Source: Georhizobium profundi
GTDB lineage: Bacteria > Pseudomonadota > Alphaproteobacteria > Rhizobiales > Rhizobiaceae
Length of the DNA: 64,000 nucleotides
Assembly: GCF_003952725.1 (NCBI RefSeq)
Contig: NZ_CP032509.1
Location: forward strand, 1,388,001 to 1,452,000
Reading direction: 5' to 3'
Under the pieces are notes generated by a model. That model made no database searches. It had not been told where the DNA came from and worked only from the letters and a program-made list of their open reading frames with translations. Shown piece after piece: positions 52,709-63,896 of the stretch (position 1 is its first letter; every line of letters starts with the position of its first letter). Position numbers and translations under genes: made by a program.

Positions 52709-54028
52709 TCAGACCATGTCGAAGATTTCGTTGGTGATCGCGCCGAAGGGTACTCCGAGCTTCAGGAGGTCCTGGCGTGCGGCGTCGGTCAGCGGCGTTG
52801 GCCCGCACAACATGTGCGGCCACTCGCGGCTGTCTTGAGGCAGATGGCGCTTCAGAATTTCGGCCGAGAGGCGGCCCGTTTCGCCGTCCCAATCCTCGGG
52901 AGGCTCTTCCAGCACGTGCACGACCTTCAAATCGATCCGGCCGGACAACTCAGCGAGTTCATCGCGGAAGGCGGCATCGTCCCAGGTCTTGTTGCAGTAG
53001 AACAGGACGGCAGGCCGCTTGTCACGTCTGGAATCCATCGCATGGAGGTTGGAGATCATGGGTGTGATGCCTACGCCGCCCGCGATCATGATAAAGCCGT
53101 CAGCGTCCGGGTGGGTGTCGATCGAAAACGTGCCGTAGGGACCGTCGAGATAGGCGACGGCGCCTTTTTCGACTTCCACCGCCTGTTCGGTGAAGTCGCC
53201 GAGTGCCTTGATCGACAGCGTCACGTCGGGACCATGCTCGGGCGGGGAGGAGATCGTGAAGGGGTGCTCGCCGAGGCCAAATGGCGACCGCTCGAGCGTC
53301 AGCCAAGCGAATTGACCCGGCTTATGGTTGCTCAGCGGCTTGCCCTGCGGCCTCAGCACGAGTTGGTGGACGCCGCCGTGGTGGGCGATGTTGTCGACAA
53401 CGATCCAGGGATTTCTCTTCTGGTTCCAAGGCTTGCCAATGCGCACCCAGAGCAGCATGGCCAGCCAGCCGATGGTCACGCCCAACCAGAGAAAGCGCGT
53501 GCTTGGATCGGCAGTGAAACGCCCGACGCCGAGGACATGGGCGATGGCCGCGCCGAAGCCGACGATGGCGAGCGCCACGTGCAGATAGCGCCACCAGCCA
53601 TATTCGAGCTTCAGCCATTTGCGCAGTTCGGATGTCACGACAAGCCCGGCGAAGCACAACAGCGCGAGGCGAGCGGCCGTCAATTCCCAGCGTGCATCGA
53701 GAGGGTTGAGAACGCCCAGCGCTTCCTCGAACCAGAAGTACAGTATGCCGAAATGCGCGAGCATCAGGCCGAGCGCGCCGATCGCCATGTAGCGGTGGAA
53801 GACATAGACGATGTCGACACCGAAGGGGTGCGACAGCCGCCGGAAACGGGCGGTCAAGGCAAATTGCAGCCCGGCCACGGCAAGCGCGCCGAAGCCGAAA
53901 CCCATCGACAGATCGAACAGGAAGCCATTGCCCTCGACCCGCTCGCCGCGAAGAAGGACGAGAAAAGGCAGCGCCAGCACCGCCGGAATTGCCGCAATCC
54001 AGGCAATTTGCCTCACGGTTCGGCTCAT
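52709..54028 (-). CDS. Ferric-reductase-like transmembrane flavoprotein
   Basis: A 439-aa membrane oxidoreductase. Six hydrophobic segments occupy residues about 5-205, with paired heme-type histidines (HRYMAIGALGLMLAH and YLHVALAIVGFGAAIAH). An FAD domain (GEHPFTISS) and an NAD(P) domain (GGVGITPMISNL, MLCGPTPLTD) follow. It would move electrons from NAD(P)H across the membrane to heme and an external acceptor such as ferric iron. ATG 54028 has AAGGGAGC. It lies downstream of the cox genes in the same direction. Confidence 0.88.
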   Translation of the reverse strand: MSRTVRQIAWIAAIPAVLALPFLVLLRGERVEGNGFLFDLSMGFGFGALAVAGLQFALTARFRRLSHPFGVDIVYVFHRYMAIGALGLMLAHFGILYFWFEEALGVLNPLDARWELTAARLALLCFAGLVVTSELRKWLKLEYGWWRYLHVALAIVGFGAAIAHVLGVGRFTADPSTRFLWLGVTIGWLAMLLWVRIGKPWNQKRNPWIVVDNIAHHGGVHQLVLRPQGKPLSNHKPGQFAWLTLERSPFGLGEHPFTISSPPEHGPDVTLSIKALGDFTEQAVEVEKGAVAYLDGPYGTFSIDTHPDADGFIMIAGGVGITPMISNLHAMDSRRDKRPAVLFYCNKTWDDAAFRDELAELSGRIDLKVVHVLEEPPEDWDGETGRLSAEILKRHLPQDSREWPHMLCGPTPLTDAARQDLLKLGVPFGAITNEIFDMV

Positions 54029-54047
54029 GCGCGGCTCCCTTGAGCGG

Positions 54048-54404
54048 TCAATGGCACGGGCTTAGCGCCACGACCGGGCCGAAGGTGAAGATGATGCAGA
54101 AGAGGGCCACGATGTTGAGCCTGTCTGCCGCCACGCCGATCGTATCGCGGCGTTCATGCAGTTCCGATCGACGATAGAGGCGGATCATTCCGATGTTCGC
54201 GATACAGGCCAGCAGGGCGAGGGTGACAAGCACGATGCGCTGCAGCGACAGGCCGAACGCATAGTCGGTCATGTGCCAGCGAAAGGCACAGCCGAGCGTC
54301 AGCACCATGTAGAGCGTGAGGAAGGTGAGCGACCACAGGCCGAAACCGGCCACCAGCCATAGAATTGGGAAGCGTCTGGCGGTTCCAGTTGCGGGGCCGG
54401 TCAT
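54048..54404 (-). CDS. Four-helix membrane protein in the oxidase operon
   Basis: A 118-aa protein with about three hydrophobic segments (FPILWLVAGFGLWSLTFLTLYMVLTLGC, IVLVTLALLACIANIGMI, IVALFCIIFTFGPVVAL). The start ATG overlaps the cox I-III stop by four bases (ATGA at 54401-54404). It sits where coxG- or subunit-IV-like small genes are found. Not assigned to a family with confidence; an oxidase accessory subunit is inferred. Confidence 0.75.
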   Translation of the reverse strand: MTGPATGTARRFPILWLVAGFGLWSLTFLTLYMVLTLGCAFRWHMTDYAFGLSLQRIVLVTLALLACIANIGMIRLYRRSELHERRDTIGVAADRLNIVALFCIIFTFGPVVALSPCH

Positions 54405-56938
54405 TGCTGATCTCCGCTCGGGATGTTGAAGCCGATCAGAAGCGGCAGCAAGAGGACCAGGCCGACACCCGCCAGGACGGACACGGCCGTATAGTCGTGC
54501 CACAGCTTGCCGATCCTGAGGTCGAGCGTCCGGCGCGCCGAAACATAGCCTGCGTGCTGACGCCACGCGCCGAAGCCGGCAAAGATCACTCCAAGGCCTG
54601 CGTGCAGTGCGCAGTAACCCAGTACGACGAAGCTCGCAGCCAGATAGGCGTGGCTCGTCGGGTCGGGAATGGCGGTTGCCATCAGAAAGACGAGGATCAG
54701 GCAGGTTGCAAGCTGAGCCGCCGTTGCCAGCACCTGCGGCACCAGTGCCGAAGCGGACTTTTGGGCCGCGGCAATGCCGCTTCGCGCCAAAAGCGTCGCC
54801 GCTGCCGAAAGCAGGACCGCTGCAAGAGGCAGGACAAGGCCAGGCTCTGCAATGGCGGGTGGCGGCCAGCCCGGGGCGACGAGCCAGAGGAACAAAACGC
54901 CGAACAGCAGCGAGGTATAGAGCGTCGTGTTACCGACGAGCGCAAAGACCATCGCCCACCAGGAGGGAGGACGGTCCACCTCATAGTGGATCGGGAGGTC
55001 CAGCCCGTTGCCGATGGGCAGACGGCCGTGATCTTCGCGGAAGCCGCACGGCACCGTCCAGGCCAGCAGAAGAACGACGACGCCGGCCAGAGGGACGAGC
55101 GAAATCCAGTAGAGCTTGAAAAGCAGGCACAGCACGAAGGCGCCGGTGGCGATCGCGGTATAAAGCGGCAGGAAGGTGGAGTTCGGCAAAAGCACGATGT
55201 GGTCGGGCTTTCCCGTCGTCATGTCGACGGCGAGAGTCTCCATCCAGCCATTGCGCGTGAAACCGAGATAGCCTTTGCCAGCGGCGAGCTCGGGGCCGAT
55301 CTTTGCCGGCTCCAGTCCGTCGGCGCGCCGATCGATCTGCGGCAGTGACGCAAAAGCATAGGACGGAGGTGGCGTCGCTGTCGCCCATTCCAGCGTCCCT
55401 GCCTTCCAGGGGTCGCGACCATGCGCCTTGCCGAAGCGGACCTGAAGGATGATGTCGACCACGACGAGCGAGAAGCCGATCGTCATGATGAAGCCGCCGA
55501 CCGATGACAGGAAGTTCAGCCACTCCCAGCCGACCCCGTCCGGATAGGTGTGGACACGTCGCGGCATCCCCCGAAGACCTGTCAGGTGCATCATGAAGAA
55601 GGTGATGTGGAAGCCGACAAAGATCAGCCAGAAGGCCGGCACGGACAGATGGTGCACCGGAAATTTGCCGGTGATGTGCGGCAGCCAGTAATAGGCAGCG
55701 GCGAGCATTGGGAAGACGAAGCCGCCGACCAGTACGTAGTGAAGGTGTGCCACGACGAAGTGGGTGTCGTGCGCCTGCCAGTCGAAGGGCACCATCGCCA
55801 GCATCACGCCGGTCAATCCGCCCATCACGAAGACGACGAAGAAGCCGACCATGTAGAGCATCGGCACATCGAAGCGCGGCCGGCCCTGGGAGAGCGTCGC
55901 GAGCCAGGCGAAGATCTGGACGGCGGTGGGAATGGCGACAAGGGCGCTCGCGGCCGAGAAGAAAGCCAGCGCCAGATGGGGGATGCCGACCGTGAACATG
56001 TGGTGGACCCACAGGCCGAAGGACAGGAAGCCGACTGCGATCGCAGCAACCACGATCGCGCCATAGCCGACGAGCCGGGTCTGCGCGAACACCGGCAGCA
56101 TGGTAGAAATGGCGCCGGCGGCGGGAAGGAAGATGATGTAGACCTCCGGATGGCCGAAAAGCCAGAAGAGGTGCTGCCAAAGCAGCGAGTCACCGCCTCG
56201 CAGCGGGTCGAAGAAGGGCAGGTCGAAGGCCCGCTCCAGTTCCAGAAGCACCGAGGCGAGGATCATCGGCGGGAAGCCGACCAGCATCATCAGGGCGACG
56301 ACGAGCAGATACCAGGCAAAGATCGGCATGCGGGTGAGCGACATGCCCGGCGCCCGCAGCTTGAGGATCGAAACGGTGATCTCGACCGCGGCCGACATGG
56401 CCGAAATCTCGACGAAGGTGATGCCGAGCAACCAGACGTCGGCATTGATCCCCGGCGTATAGGTCGACGAGGACAGCGGCGTGTACATGAACCAACCGCT
56501 GTCGGGCGCCACTCCGAAGAGCAGCGCGACGATCAGGATCGAGCCGCCGAAAATGTAGCAATAGAAGCCGAAGGCGGTGAGCCTTGGGAAGGCGAGGTCG
56601 CGTGCGCCGAGAAGCTTCGGCAGCAGGTAGATCGCGAAGCCCTCGAACATCGGAATCGCGAAGAGGAACATCATCACCGTGCCATGCATGGTGAAGACCT
56701 GATTGTAGATATCCGGTCCGAGGAAAGCGCTGTCGGCGGTCGCGAGCTGGATGCGGATCAGCATCGAAAGCACGCCGCCGATCGCGAAGAAGGTGAAGGC
56801 GGCGATCATGAACCGGCGGCCGAGCACGGTGTGATTGACGGCCGCCAGGCGTCCGAGCCCAGGCTTCGTGTCCCAGATTTTGGCCAGCGCATGGTGCAGG
56901 CGGATCGCGTCGCTGGCTGGTTCGGGCGTCGTCGTCAT
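54401..56938 (-). CDS. ctaD: Cytochrome c oxidase subunit I fused to subunit III
   Basis: An 845-aa fusion. Residues about 15-560 are heme-copper oxidase subunit I. Heme and CuB histidines appear in FTMHGTVMMFLF, LFWLFGHPEVYIIFLP, LWVHHMFTVG and DTHFVVAHLHYVLVGG. After a linker, the C-terminal about 250 residues form a subunit III-like domain with several helices (PPSWWAMVFALVGNTTLYTSLLFG). Such I-III fusions are found in caa3-type and related oxidases. It overlaps coxII (56935-56938) and the downstream 4-TM gene. It reduces O2 to water and pumps protons at the cytoplasmic membrane. Confidence 0.93.
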   Translation of the reverse strand: MTTTPEPASDAIRLHHALAKIWDTKPGLGRLAAVNHTVLGRRFMIAAFTFFAIGGVLSMLIRIQLATADSAFLGPDIYNQVFTMHGTVMMFLFAIPMFEGFAIYLLPKLLGARDLAFPRLTAFGFYCYIFGGSILIVALLFGVAPDSGWFMYTPLSSSTYTPGINADVWLLGITFVEISAMSAAVEITVSILKLRAPGMSLTRMPIFAWYLLVVALMMLVGFPPMILASVLLELERAFDLPFFDPLRGGDSLLWQHLFWLFGHPEVYIIFLPAAGAISTMLPVFAQTRLVGYGAIVVAAIAVGFLSFGLWVHHMFTVGIPHLALAFFSAASALVAIPTAVQIFAWLATLSQGRPRFDVPMLYMVGFFVVFVMGGLTGVMLAMVPFDWQAHDTHFVVAHLHYVLVGGFVFPMLAAAYYWLPHITGKFPVHHLSVPAFWLIFVGFHITFFMMHLTGLRGMPRRVHTYPDGVGWEWLNFLSSVGGFIMTIGFSLVVVDIILQVRFGKAHGRDPWKAGTLEWATATPPPSYAFASLPQIDRRADGLEPAKIGPELAAGKGYLGFTRNGWMETLAVDMTTGKPDHIVLLPNSTFLPLYTAIATGAFVLCLLFKLYWISLVPLAGVVVLLLAWTVPCGFREDHGRLPIGNGLDLPIHYEVDRPPSWWAMVFALVGNTTLYTSLLFGVLFLWLVAPGWPPPAIAEPGLVLPLAAVLLSAAATLLARSGIAAAQKSASALVPQVLATAAQLATCLILVFLMATAIPDPTSHAYLAASFVVLGYCALHAGLGVIFAGFGAWRQHAGYVSARRTLDLRIGKLWHDYTAVSVLAGVGLVLLLPLLIGFNIPSGDQQ

Positions 56939-57642
56939 TGCGATGCTTCCGTTGCGGCGCCGCTCACGGTGGCGACGTAGTCTTCTGGTTCATGGGCTTC
57001 TACGGTGAAGTCCATGTTTGTGTGGCCGACGCCGCAAAACTCGGCGCAGACGCCGGCATAGGTGCCGGGTCGGTCGGCTAGTAGACGCAGAACATTCTCA
57101 TGCCCCGGAATGGCGTCGAGCTTGCCGCCGAGCCTGGGCACCCAGAACGAATGAATGACGTCTTCGGCGGTGATGACGATGTCGACGGGCTCACCGGCGG
57201 GGATGTGCAACACCGAGATTGTTTCGGCAGCACCCTCGCGGTCAGGGTAGGAAAAGGTCCAGGCCCACTGGCTTGCCCGCGCCTCGACGCGCTCGGGTGC
57301 GCTGGCGAGGGGGCTGGCGATGAGCCTTTCGCCCATTGCGAGGGCGAAGATGACGAGGGCGGTCAACACGACGATCGGCATGGCGAGCCCGCCCCACACG
57401 ATCCAGCGACGCGGCGAGAGGCTCTTGCCGAAGCCCGGCTTGAGAAGTGTTGCCAGAAGCAGGCCGATCGTCAGGACAAACAGGATGACCGAGCCGGCGA
57501 ACATGACGTAGAAGAGATTTGCAATGGCACCCGCCGATGGCCCTGCCGGGTCAAGCGTGGACAGCGGGCCTGCGCAGCCGGCAAGCGTAGCGCCACCGGC
57601 GGCGAGGAACGTTGCCTTGATCCATAAGTTGCGGGCCGGCAA
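56935..57642 (-). CDS. ctaC: Cytochrome c oxidase subunit II (CuA lipoprotein)
   Basis: A subunit II of about 235 aa. A lipoprotein-like signal ends in LAGC. Two transmembrane helices follow (about 38-63 and 80-105) and then the CuA cupredoxin domain, with ligands in VIHSFWVPRLGGKLDAIPG and CAEFCGVGHTNM. The start is uncertain: TTG 57642 gives a standard lipoprotein signal, TTG 57663 is also in frame, and neither has a clear ribosome binding site. No C-terminal cytochrome c domain is present. It overlaps the I-III fusion gene by four bases. Confidence 0.9.
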   Translation of the reverse strand: MPARNLWIKATFLAAGGATLAGCAGPLSTLDPAGPSAGAIANLFYVMFAGSVILFVLTIGLLLATLLKPGFGKSLSPRRWIVWGGLAMPIVVLTALVIFALAMGERLIASPLASAPERVEARASQWAWTFSYPDREGAAETISVLHIPAGEPVDIVITAEDVIHSFWVPRLGGKLDAIPGHENVLRLLADRPGTYAGVCAEFCGVGHTNMDFTVEAHEPEDYVATVSGAATEASQ

Positions 57643-57675
57643 GGGAGCGCGGCGCGAACCCAACGGAGTGATGGA

Positions 57676-58176
57676 ATGAGCGAAACGGAAAATCTCGAAA
57701 GCCCGGTGATCCAGAAGGTCGCCGAAAGCAAGATCGATTCCGCCATCGCCGTTGCCGGTCACCCGATCCATGCCATGAGTGTCCATTTTCCCATCGCGCT
57801 GGTCTTCGCCACGCTCGGTGCCGATGTGTTCTACTGGTGGAGCGGTGATGAGTTCTGGGTCAGGGCATCGGTCTGGTCGTCGGGTTTTGCCTTCGCCACG
57901 GGCGTCGCGGCCGGTCTGGTGGGCACAGCCGAACTGCTGTTCGTGCGCGGCATTCGCATTCGCGTGGCAAGCTGGACCCATGCGGTGGCGGCGATGACCC
58001 TGATCGCGATCATGGGCACCAATTGGGGCATGCGGCTTGCCGATGACGCCATGATCCTGCCGCACGGACTTCTGCTGTCGGTCCTCGCGGGCATCATGGC
58101 CGGAATGGCCGGATGGCACGGTGGCAAGCTTGTGTTCGATCATGGTGTCGGACTGGTCATAAATAGCGATCAATGA
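57676..58176 (+). CDS. DUF2231-family membrane protein
   Basis: A 166-aa four-helix membrane protein with the DUF2231 pattern, including HPIHAMSVHFPIALVFATLGADVFYWW and a second His-containing helix (WTHAVAAMTLIAIMG). These proteins may bind heme. Divergent from coxII, about 13-34 bases from its start, and overlapping the end of the next minus-strand gene by 20 bases. A role in oxidase assembly or respiration is suggested only by position. Confidence 0.85.
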   Translation: MSETENLESPVIQKVAESKIDSAIAVAGHPIHAMSVHFPIALVFATLGADVFYWWSGDEFWVRASVWSSGFAFATGVAAGLVGTAELLFVRGIRIRVASWTHAVAAMTLIAIMGTNWGMRLADDAMILPHGLLLSVLAGIMAGMAGWHGGKLVFDHGVGLVINSDQ

Positions 58177-58657
58177 ATGGCTGGAACATGTCGCCAAGGG
58201 CGCCAGGCTCCGACAGGATGTCAGGCAGGAGTTGATCTCCGAGATCCGGCTTCAGCAGCACCACGCCAATGATCGCAGTCGCGACGATCACTGTGAGGAT
58301 CGTGACGACGACAGCCCGCCAGCTCGAATAGGTCTCGCCTTCCCGGAACAGCCGGATGATGACGAGACCCGTCAGCACGTGGACGACCACGAGCAGCGCG
58401 ACCAGCAAGAGCTTCAGATGGAACCACGGCTCGAAGGTCTCCTGCACGAGGATGAGCGCCGTGCCGGTCGCGATCGCGACGAAGGCGGCCGGTGAGATCA
58501 GGGCCACGTAGGCGAACCTGACCATGCCCTGCAGGCGATAAAGCGTGTCGTCATCGCGTGCATGGGCGCGCTGGACGTAGAGCCCCGGCAGGCTAACGAG
58601 CCCGGCGCTCCAGATCGCAATCGTCGCGATGTGAAGGAATTTCAGCCATACCATCAT
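58157..58657 (-). CDS. CopD-like/DUF420-type four-helix membrane protein
   Basis: A 166-aa protein with four hydrophobic helices and His residues in WLKFLHIATIAIWSAGLVSLPGLYV and FHLKLLLVALLVVVHVLTGLVII. The layout matches CopD/HemJ-like small heme or copper membrane proteins. The start overlaps the end of the CtaG-like gene by four bases, so the two are co-translated. Copper or heme handling for the oxidase is inferred. Confidence 0.78.
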   Translation of the reverse strand: MMVWLKFLHIATIAIWSAGLVSLPGLYVQRAHARDDDTLYRLQGMVRFAYVALISPAAFVAIATGTALILVQETFEPWFHLKLLLVALLVVVHVLTGLVIIRLFREGETYSSWRAVVVTILTVIVATAIIGVVLLKPDLGDQLLPDILSEPGALGDMFQPFIDRYL

Positions 58658-59412
58658 CCTCGGTCATGCCCGGTGGATGCGGCGAGGCGCTCCTGGACCA
58701 GCGATGACGAGAAGATCAGGGCGACCAGGAGGTAAGGCAGGGCAGCCGGTACCCACATGAGGATGCCCGCCAGCTGCTGGTCTGCCAGGGGCGACAGGCC
58801 GAACGCCTCTGTCGTCGCAATGTGGTGGCCATAAAGCGGCGTGCGGGCAAAGGTCAGCAGCGCTCCCAGCATGCCCATCTGAACGATCGAGCCGAAAAGC
58901 GCGGCCAGGGCCGGCAGACAATGCGCGCGGCGCGCTGCAAAGATCAGCTGCCACAGGAAGATGGCGGAACCGAGCAGCGTCATCTCCATGGCCCAATAGA
59001 TCCAGTGGGACGACAGCGCGAACGCGTAGGGCGCCGGTGCATGCCAGATCCAGACGAAGATCGTGTGAACGAGAAACGCTGCCGACAGCAGCCCGGAGTT
59101 GCGCGGCCGGCGCATCGGCAAAGCGAGCGCGATCAGGGGGGCGGCGATCGCAATCAGCATCACATGGTGGAAGATGCGCGCCGAGAAGAGCGCGGAGCTC
59201 AGCGCGCAGAGCGGCGAGACGAACGCGATGAACAGTGTGGCAGAGGCAGCCACTGCGTAGAGCCGGCCGTGCCGCGTGGCTGCATTGCGGGAATTTGCGA
59301 TGAGAAGGCCAGTCGTGACGAACAAAGCGCCCAGGAGGTACGGGTCGAAGTTCCAGCTCTGCCAGAGCGTGCCCGGCGTGGGGCTCGGGCCGCAATAGAC
59401 CTCTGAATTCAT
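58654..59412 (-). CDS. CtaG-like (caa3-type) cytochrome c oxidase assembly protein
   Basis: A 252-aa membrane protein with about seven helices. Conserved parts of the caa3_CtaG family are visible: the N-terminal YCGPSPTPGTLWQSWNFDPYLLGAL, HHVMLIAIAAPLIALALPMRR, and a C-terminal DQQLAGILMWVPAALPYLLVALIF. The family is tied to CuB insertion in oxidase subunit I. ATG 59412 is followed by the CopD-like gene. This fits the adjacent cox operon. Confidence 0.87.
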   Translation of the reverse strand: MNSEVYCGPSPTPGTLWQSWNFDPYLLGALFVTTGLLIANSRNAATRHGRLYAVAASATLFIAFVSPLCALSSALFSARIFHHVMLIAIAAPLIALALPMRRPRNSGLLSAAFLVHTIFVWIWHAPAPYAFALSSHWIYWAMEMTLLGSAIFLWQLIFAARRAHCLPALAALFGSIVQMGMLGALLTFARTPLYGHHIATTEAFGLSPLADQQLAGILMWVPAALPYLLVALIFSSSLVQERLAASTGHDRG

Positions 59413-59480
59413 GTGGGGCGCTTCCTTGCTGTCACGCGCATCCTTTCATTTCACGACGCGAATTCAAACTGAATTTGGTC

Positions 59481-59516
59481 AAAAAATCAGATCGGGCGGG
59501 ATTGACCCGCCCGATC
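59481..59516 (-). terminator. Rho-independent terminator downstream of the catalase gene
   Basis: An 11-bp stem GATCGGGCGGG / CCCGCCCGATC with a 5-base loop at 59490-59516. On the minus strand it is followed by TTTTTT (complement of 59481-59486). It lies 63 bases past the catalase stop. Confidence 0.9.
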
Positions 59517-59579
59517 ATGTTGCTGCCTAGGCGATTCCGCAGCGGCGTGCCACCGCCGGGCAGACCGGCAATCTTCTTT

Positions 59580-61691
<2,112 letters not shown>

Positions 61692-61855
61692 GGTGGGGTC
61701 TTCCTTCTTGAGCTGATATCCCCCGCTTGAGGGGCACGTCGGCCGAAGCGCCGAGCAAGCGGTATGTTCCAGCTCTTGAGGGGTAGTTGGCGCGGCCTGA
61801 CTCATTTCGTGATCGGCTAAAGCACGCTGCTACGTTGTCAAAGCGCCCGTGTTGT

Positions 61856-61871
61856 GCGAATGAACATTCGC
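61856..61871 (+). promoter_or_regulatory. Candidate TetR operator palindrome
   Basis: GCGAATG-AA-CATTCGC, 7-bp arms with a 2-base centre, just upstream of the TetR gene. A TTGTCA (61835-61840) lies 17 bases before 61858, so the palindrome overlaps the probable -10 of the regulator promoter. AATGAACATT-like palindromes are common targets of TetR/AcrR repressors. Autorepression is the natural reading. Confidence 0.6.
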
Positions 61872-61896
61872 TCTCATGTTGGATCGCGCGGTTTCC

Positions 61897-62526
61897 ATGA
61901 ATATTTCAGTGCTTCTCAAAGCGGCCGATACGCCGGAAACCGCCCAGGACTGCCGCCGGCGCCATATCATGGAAGCCGCCGAGCGCTGTTTCGCGCGATC
62001 CGGCTTTCACAAGACTTCGATGCAGGAGATCTGCGCGGAGGCGGCGATGAGCCCCGGCGCGCTCTATCGCTACTTCAAATCCAAGGAAGCAATCATCGAG
62101 GCCATTTGTCTCGATGAGCGGCAGCGCTGCCATGGCACGCTGGAGCCGCTTCTCGTGGAGGGCGATTTTACCGAAGCCTTCGTCGACATGGCCATGGCCT
62201 ATTTCGAGCAGATGCGCCGGCCCGGTGCCACGCCCATGATGCTCGAAGTTTTTGCGGAGGGCCTGCGCAATGGCGCGGTTGGTCGAAACTTCCTCGAAAA
62301 CGAGGCGATGGTGCGCGAGCACATCAGCGATTTCGTCAAACGGGCAGCGGATCGCGGTGACATCGATGCGACTGTCGACCATGATGCGGCGATCGGGATG
62401 ATGATGGCGCTCGGTGAAGGCATCGTCATGCGTTCGGCGATCGATCCGGCGCTTGAGCCGGAGCGTATTCGCGCGATGCTGGCTGCGATGATCGATGCAG
62501 TGTTCGGGCGCGGAAAGCGCCGTTGA
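61897..62526 (+). CDS. TetR/AcrR-family transcriptional regulator
   Basis: A 209-aa regulator. The N-terminal helix-turn-helix is RHIMEAAERCFARSGFHKTSMQEICAEAAMSPGALYRYFKSKEAIIEAI, followed by a TetR C-terminal ligand domain. ATG 61897 gives a usual length; an in-frame ATG at 61876 abuts the operator-like palindrome and would add seven residues. It precedes a membrane-fusion protein and an RND permease gene in the same direction, so it probably represses this efflux pump. Confidence 0.9.
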   Translation: MNISVLLKAADTPETAQDCRRRHIMEAAERCFARSGFHKTSMQEICAEAAMSPGALYRYFKSKEAIIEAICLDERQRCHGTLEPLLVEGDFTEAFVDMAMAYFEQMRRPGATPMMLEVFAEGLRNGAVGRNFLENEAMVREHISDFVKRAADRGDIDATVDHDAAIGMMMALGEGIVMRSAIDPALEPERIRAMLAAMIDAVFGRGKRR

Positions 62527-62721
62527 GAGACTTTTGTCGCCGCCGACCTTTGGCGGATGACGCAGACTGAATGGCATGCATTGTTGGAAACACGACCGCT
62601 CGATGGCTGTGGAGCCCATTTGCTCCTCAAAACTTCGATGCGCGCTTTTGCGGAACCAGTAACGATGACCGAAGCCTTGGCTTTTCCTTCGCACATGCCA
62701 CGTGCGGGTGACACGGTGGGG

Positions 62722-63894
62722 ATGCGCGGGTGGGCGATGCTCCTGTTCGCGGCGTCGCTTTTGGCTGCGCCCATGGCGCTGGCCCAAGAGCCGCCTCAGA
62801 CCCCACAGGTGCGCGCCCCTGCCATTTCCACCGTCGAGGCACGCGAAGGTGAGATCGCGACGACTGCCACGGTCACGGGAACACTGGTTGCCCGCGAGGA
62901 AGTCATCGTCGGCGTCGACGTCGAAGGCTTCAAGATCGTAGAGGTGCTTGCTGAGGTCGGAGACACGGTCAAAGCAGGGCAGGTGCTGGCGCGCCTCGAT
63001 GCAGCGACTATCGATATCCTGCTCGCCCAGAACACATCGCAATTGGCCAGGGCGGAAGCCGGTATCGCGCAGGCGCGTGCAAGCATCGCTCAGGCGGAAG
63101 CAGCCAAGCTCGAAGCCGACTCCGCGCTTGAACGGGCGCAGAGCTTGACGGGCAGCGGCGTGACCGCCCAGCAGACACTTGATCAGCGGATCGCCGCGGC
63201 AAGTTCGGCGGAAGCGCAGCTGAATTCGGCGCGCCAGGGCCTTGAGCTTGCCATTGCCGACAAGGCGCTCGTTGAAGCGCAGCGCCGCGAAATCGATCTG
63301 AACATGACCAAGACCGAGATCAAGGCGCCGACCGACGGTCTGGTTCTGTCGCGCTCGGCCCGGATCGGCGCGGTCGCTTCGCCTTCAGCCGAGCCGCTTT
63401 TCCGGCTTGCCGAGGAGGGCGATGTGGAATTGAGCGCGGATGTCACGGAAACGAGCCTTGCGTCGCTTTCAACCGGCATGGTGGTTCATGTGACCCCGGC
63501 GGGCTTTTCGCAGCCGGTGGAGGGCGAAGTTCGACTGATCTCCCCGCAAATCGATGCGGCAAGCCGGCTTGGCGAGATGCGGGTTTCACTCGAAGCCAAT
63601 CCCGCGCTTCGGCCCGGCGCCTTCGCACGCGGCGTCGTCGAGGTGGCGAGTTCCAATGGCGTCATCATTCCTTTGTCCGCGCTCGTCGTGATCGATGGCG
63701 AGGCCACCGTGCAGGCAGTGGTCGATGGTCGCATCGAGACCCGAACCGTGACGACGGGCCTGCGGACGGCTGACCGCGTCGAAGTATTGACGGGTCTGGA
63801 GGCGGGCGACGTGATCGTCAGGCGGGCCGGTTCCTTCGTGCGCGACGGCGATGCCGTGACAGCTGTGGCTCAGGCCGAGAGCGGGGACCAATAG
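62722..63894 (+). CDS. RND efflux membrane fusion protein
   Basis: A periplasmic adaptor of about 390 aa. A signal peptide (MLLFAASLLAAPMALA) is followed by a lipoyl-like motif (VEGFKIVEVLAEVGDTVKAGQVLARLD). A coiled-coil hairpin (about 105-190), the TKTEIKAPTDGLVLSRSARIGAVA return strand, and beta-barrel and membrane-proximal domains complete it. The frame is open further upstream; ATG 62722 gives a normal signal peptide, but 62665 is possible. It is followed after two bases by an RND permease gene. Confidence 0.9.
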   Translation: MRGWAMLLFAASLLAAPMALAQEPPQTPQVRAPAISTVEAREGEIATTATVTGTLVAREEVIVGVDVEGFKIVEVLAEVGDTVKAGQVLARLDAATIDILLAQNTSQLARAEAGIAQARASIAQAEAAKLEADSALERAQSLTGSGVTAQQTLDQRIAAASSAEAQLNSARQGLELAIADKALVEAQRREIDLNMTKTEIKAPTDGLVLSRSARIGAVASPSAEPLFRLAEEGDVELSADVTETSLASLSTGMVVHVTPAGFSQPVEGEVRLISPQIDAASRLGEMRVSLEANPALRPGAFARGVVEVASSNGVIIPLSALVVIDGEATVQAVVDGRIETRTVTTGLRTADRVEVLTGLEAGDVIVRRAGSFVRDGDAVTAVAQAESGDQ

Positions 63895-63896
63895 CC

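Noticed and set aside
55550..56980. Plus-strand open frame of 476 codons opposite the oxidase I-III fusion
   Set aside because: Antisense shadow; the His/Glu/Arg-rich product is typical of reading a membrane-protein gene backwards.
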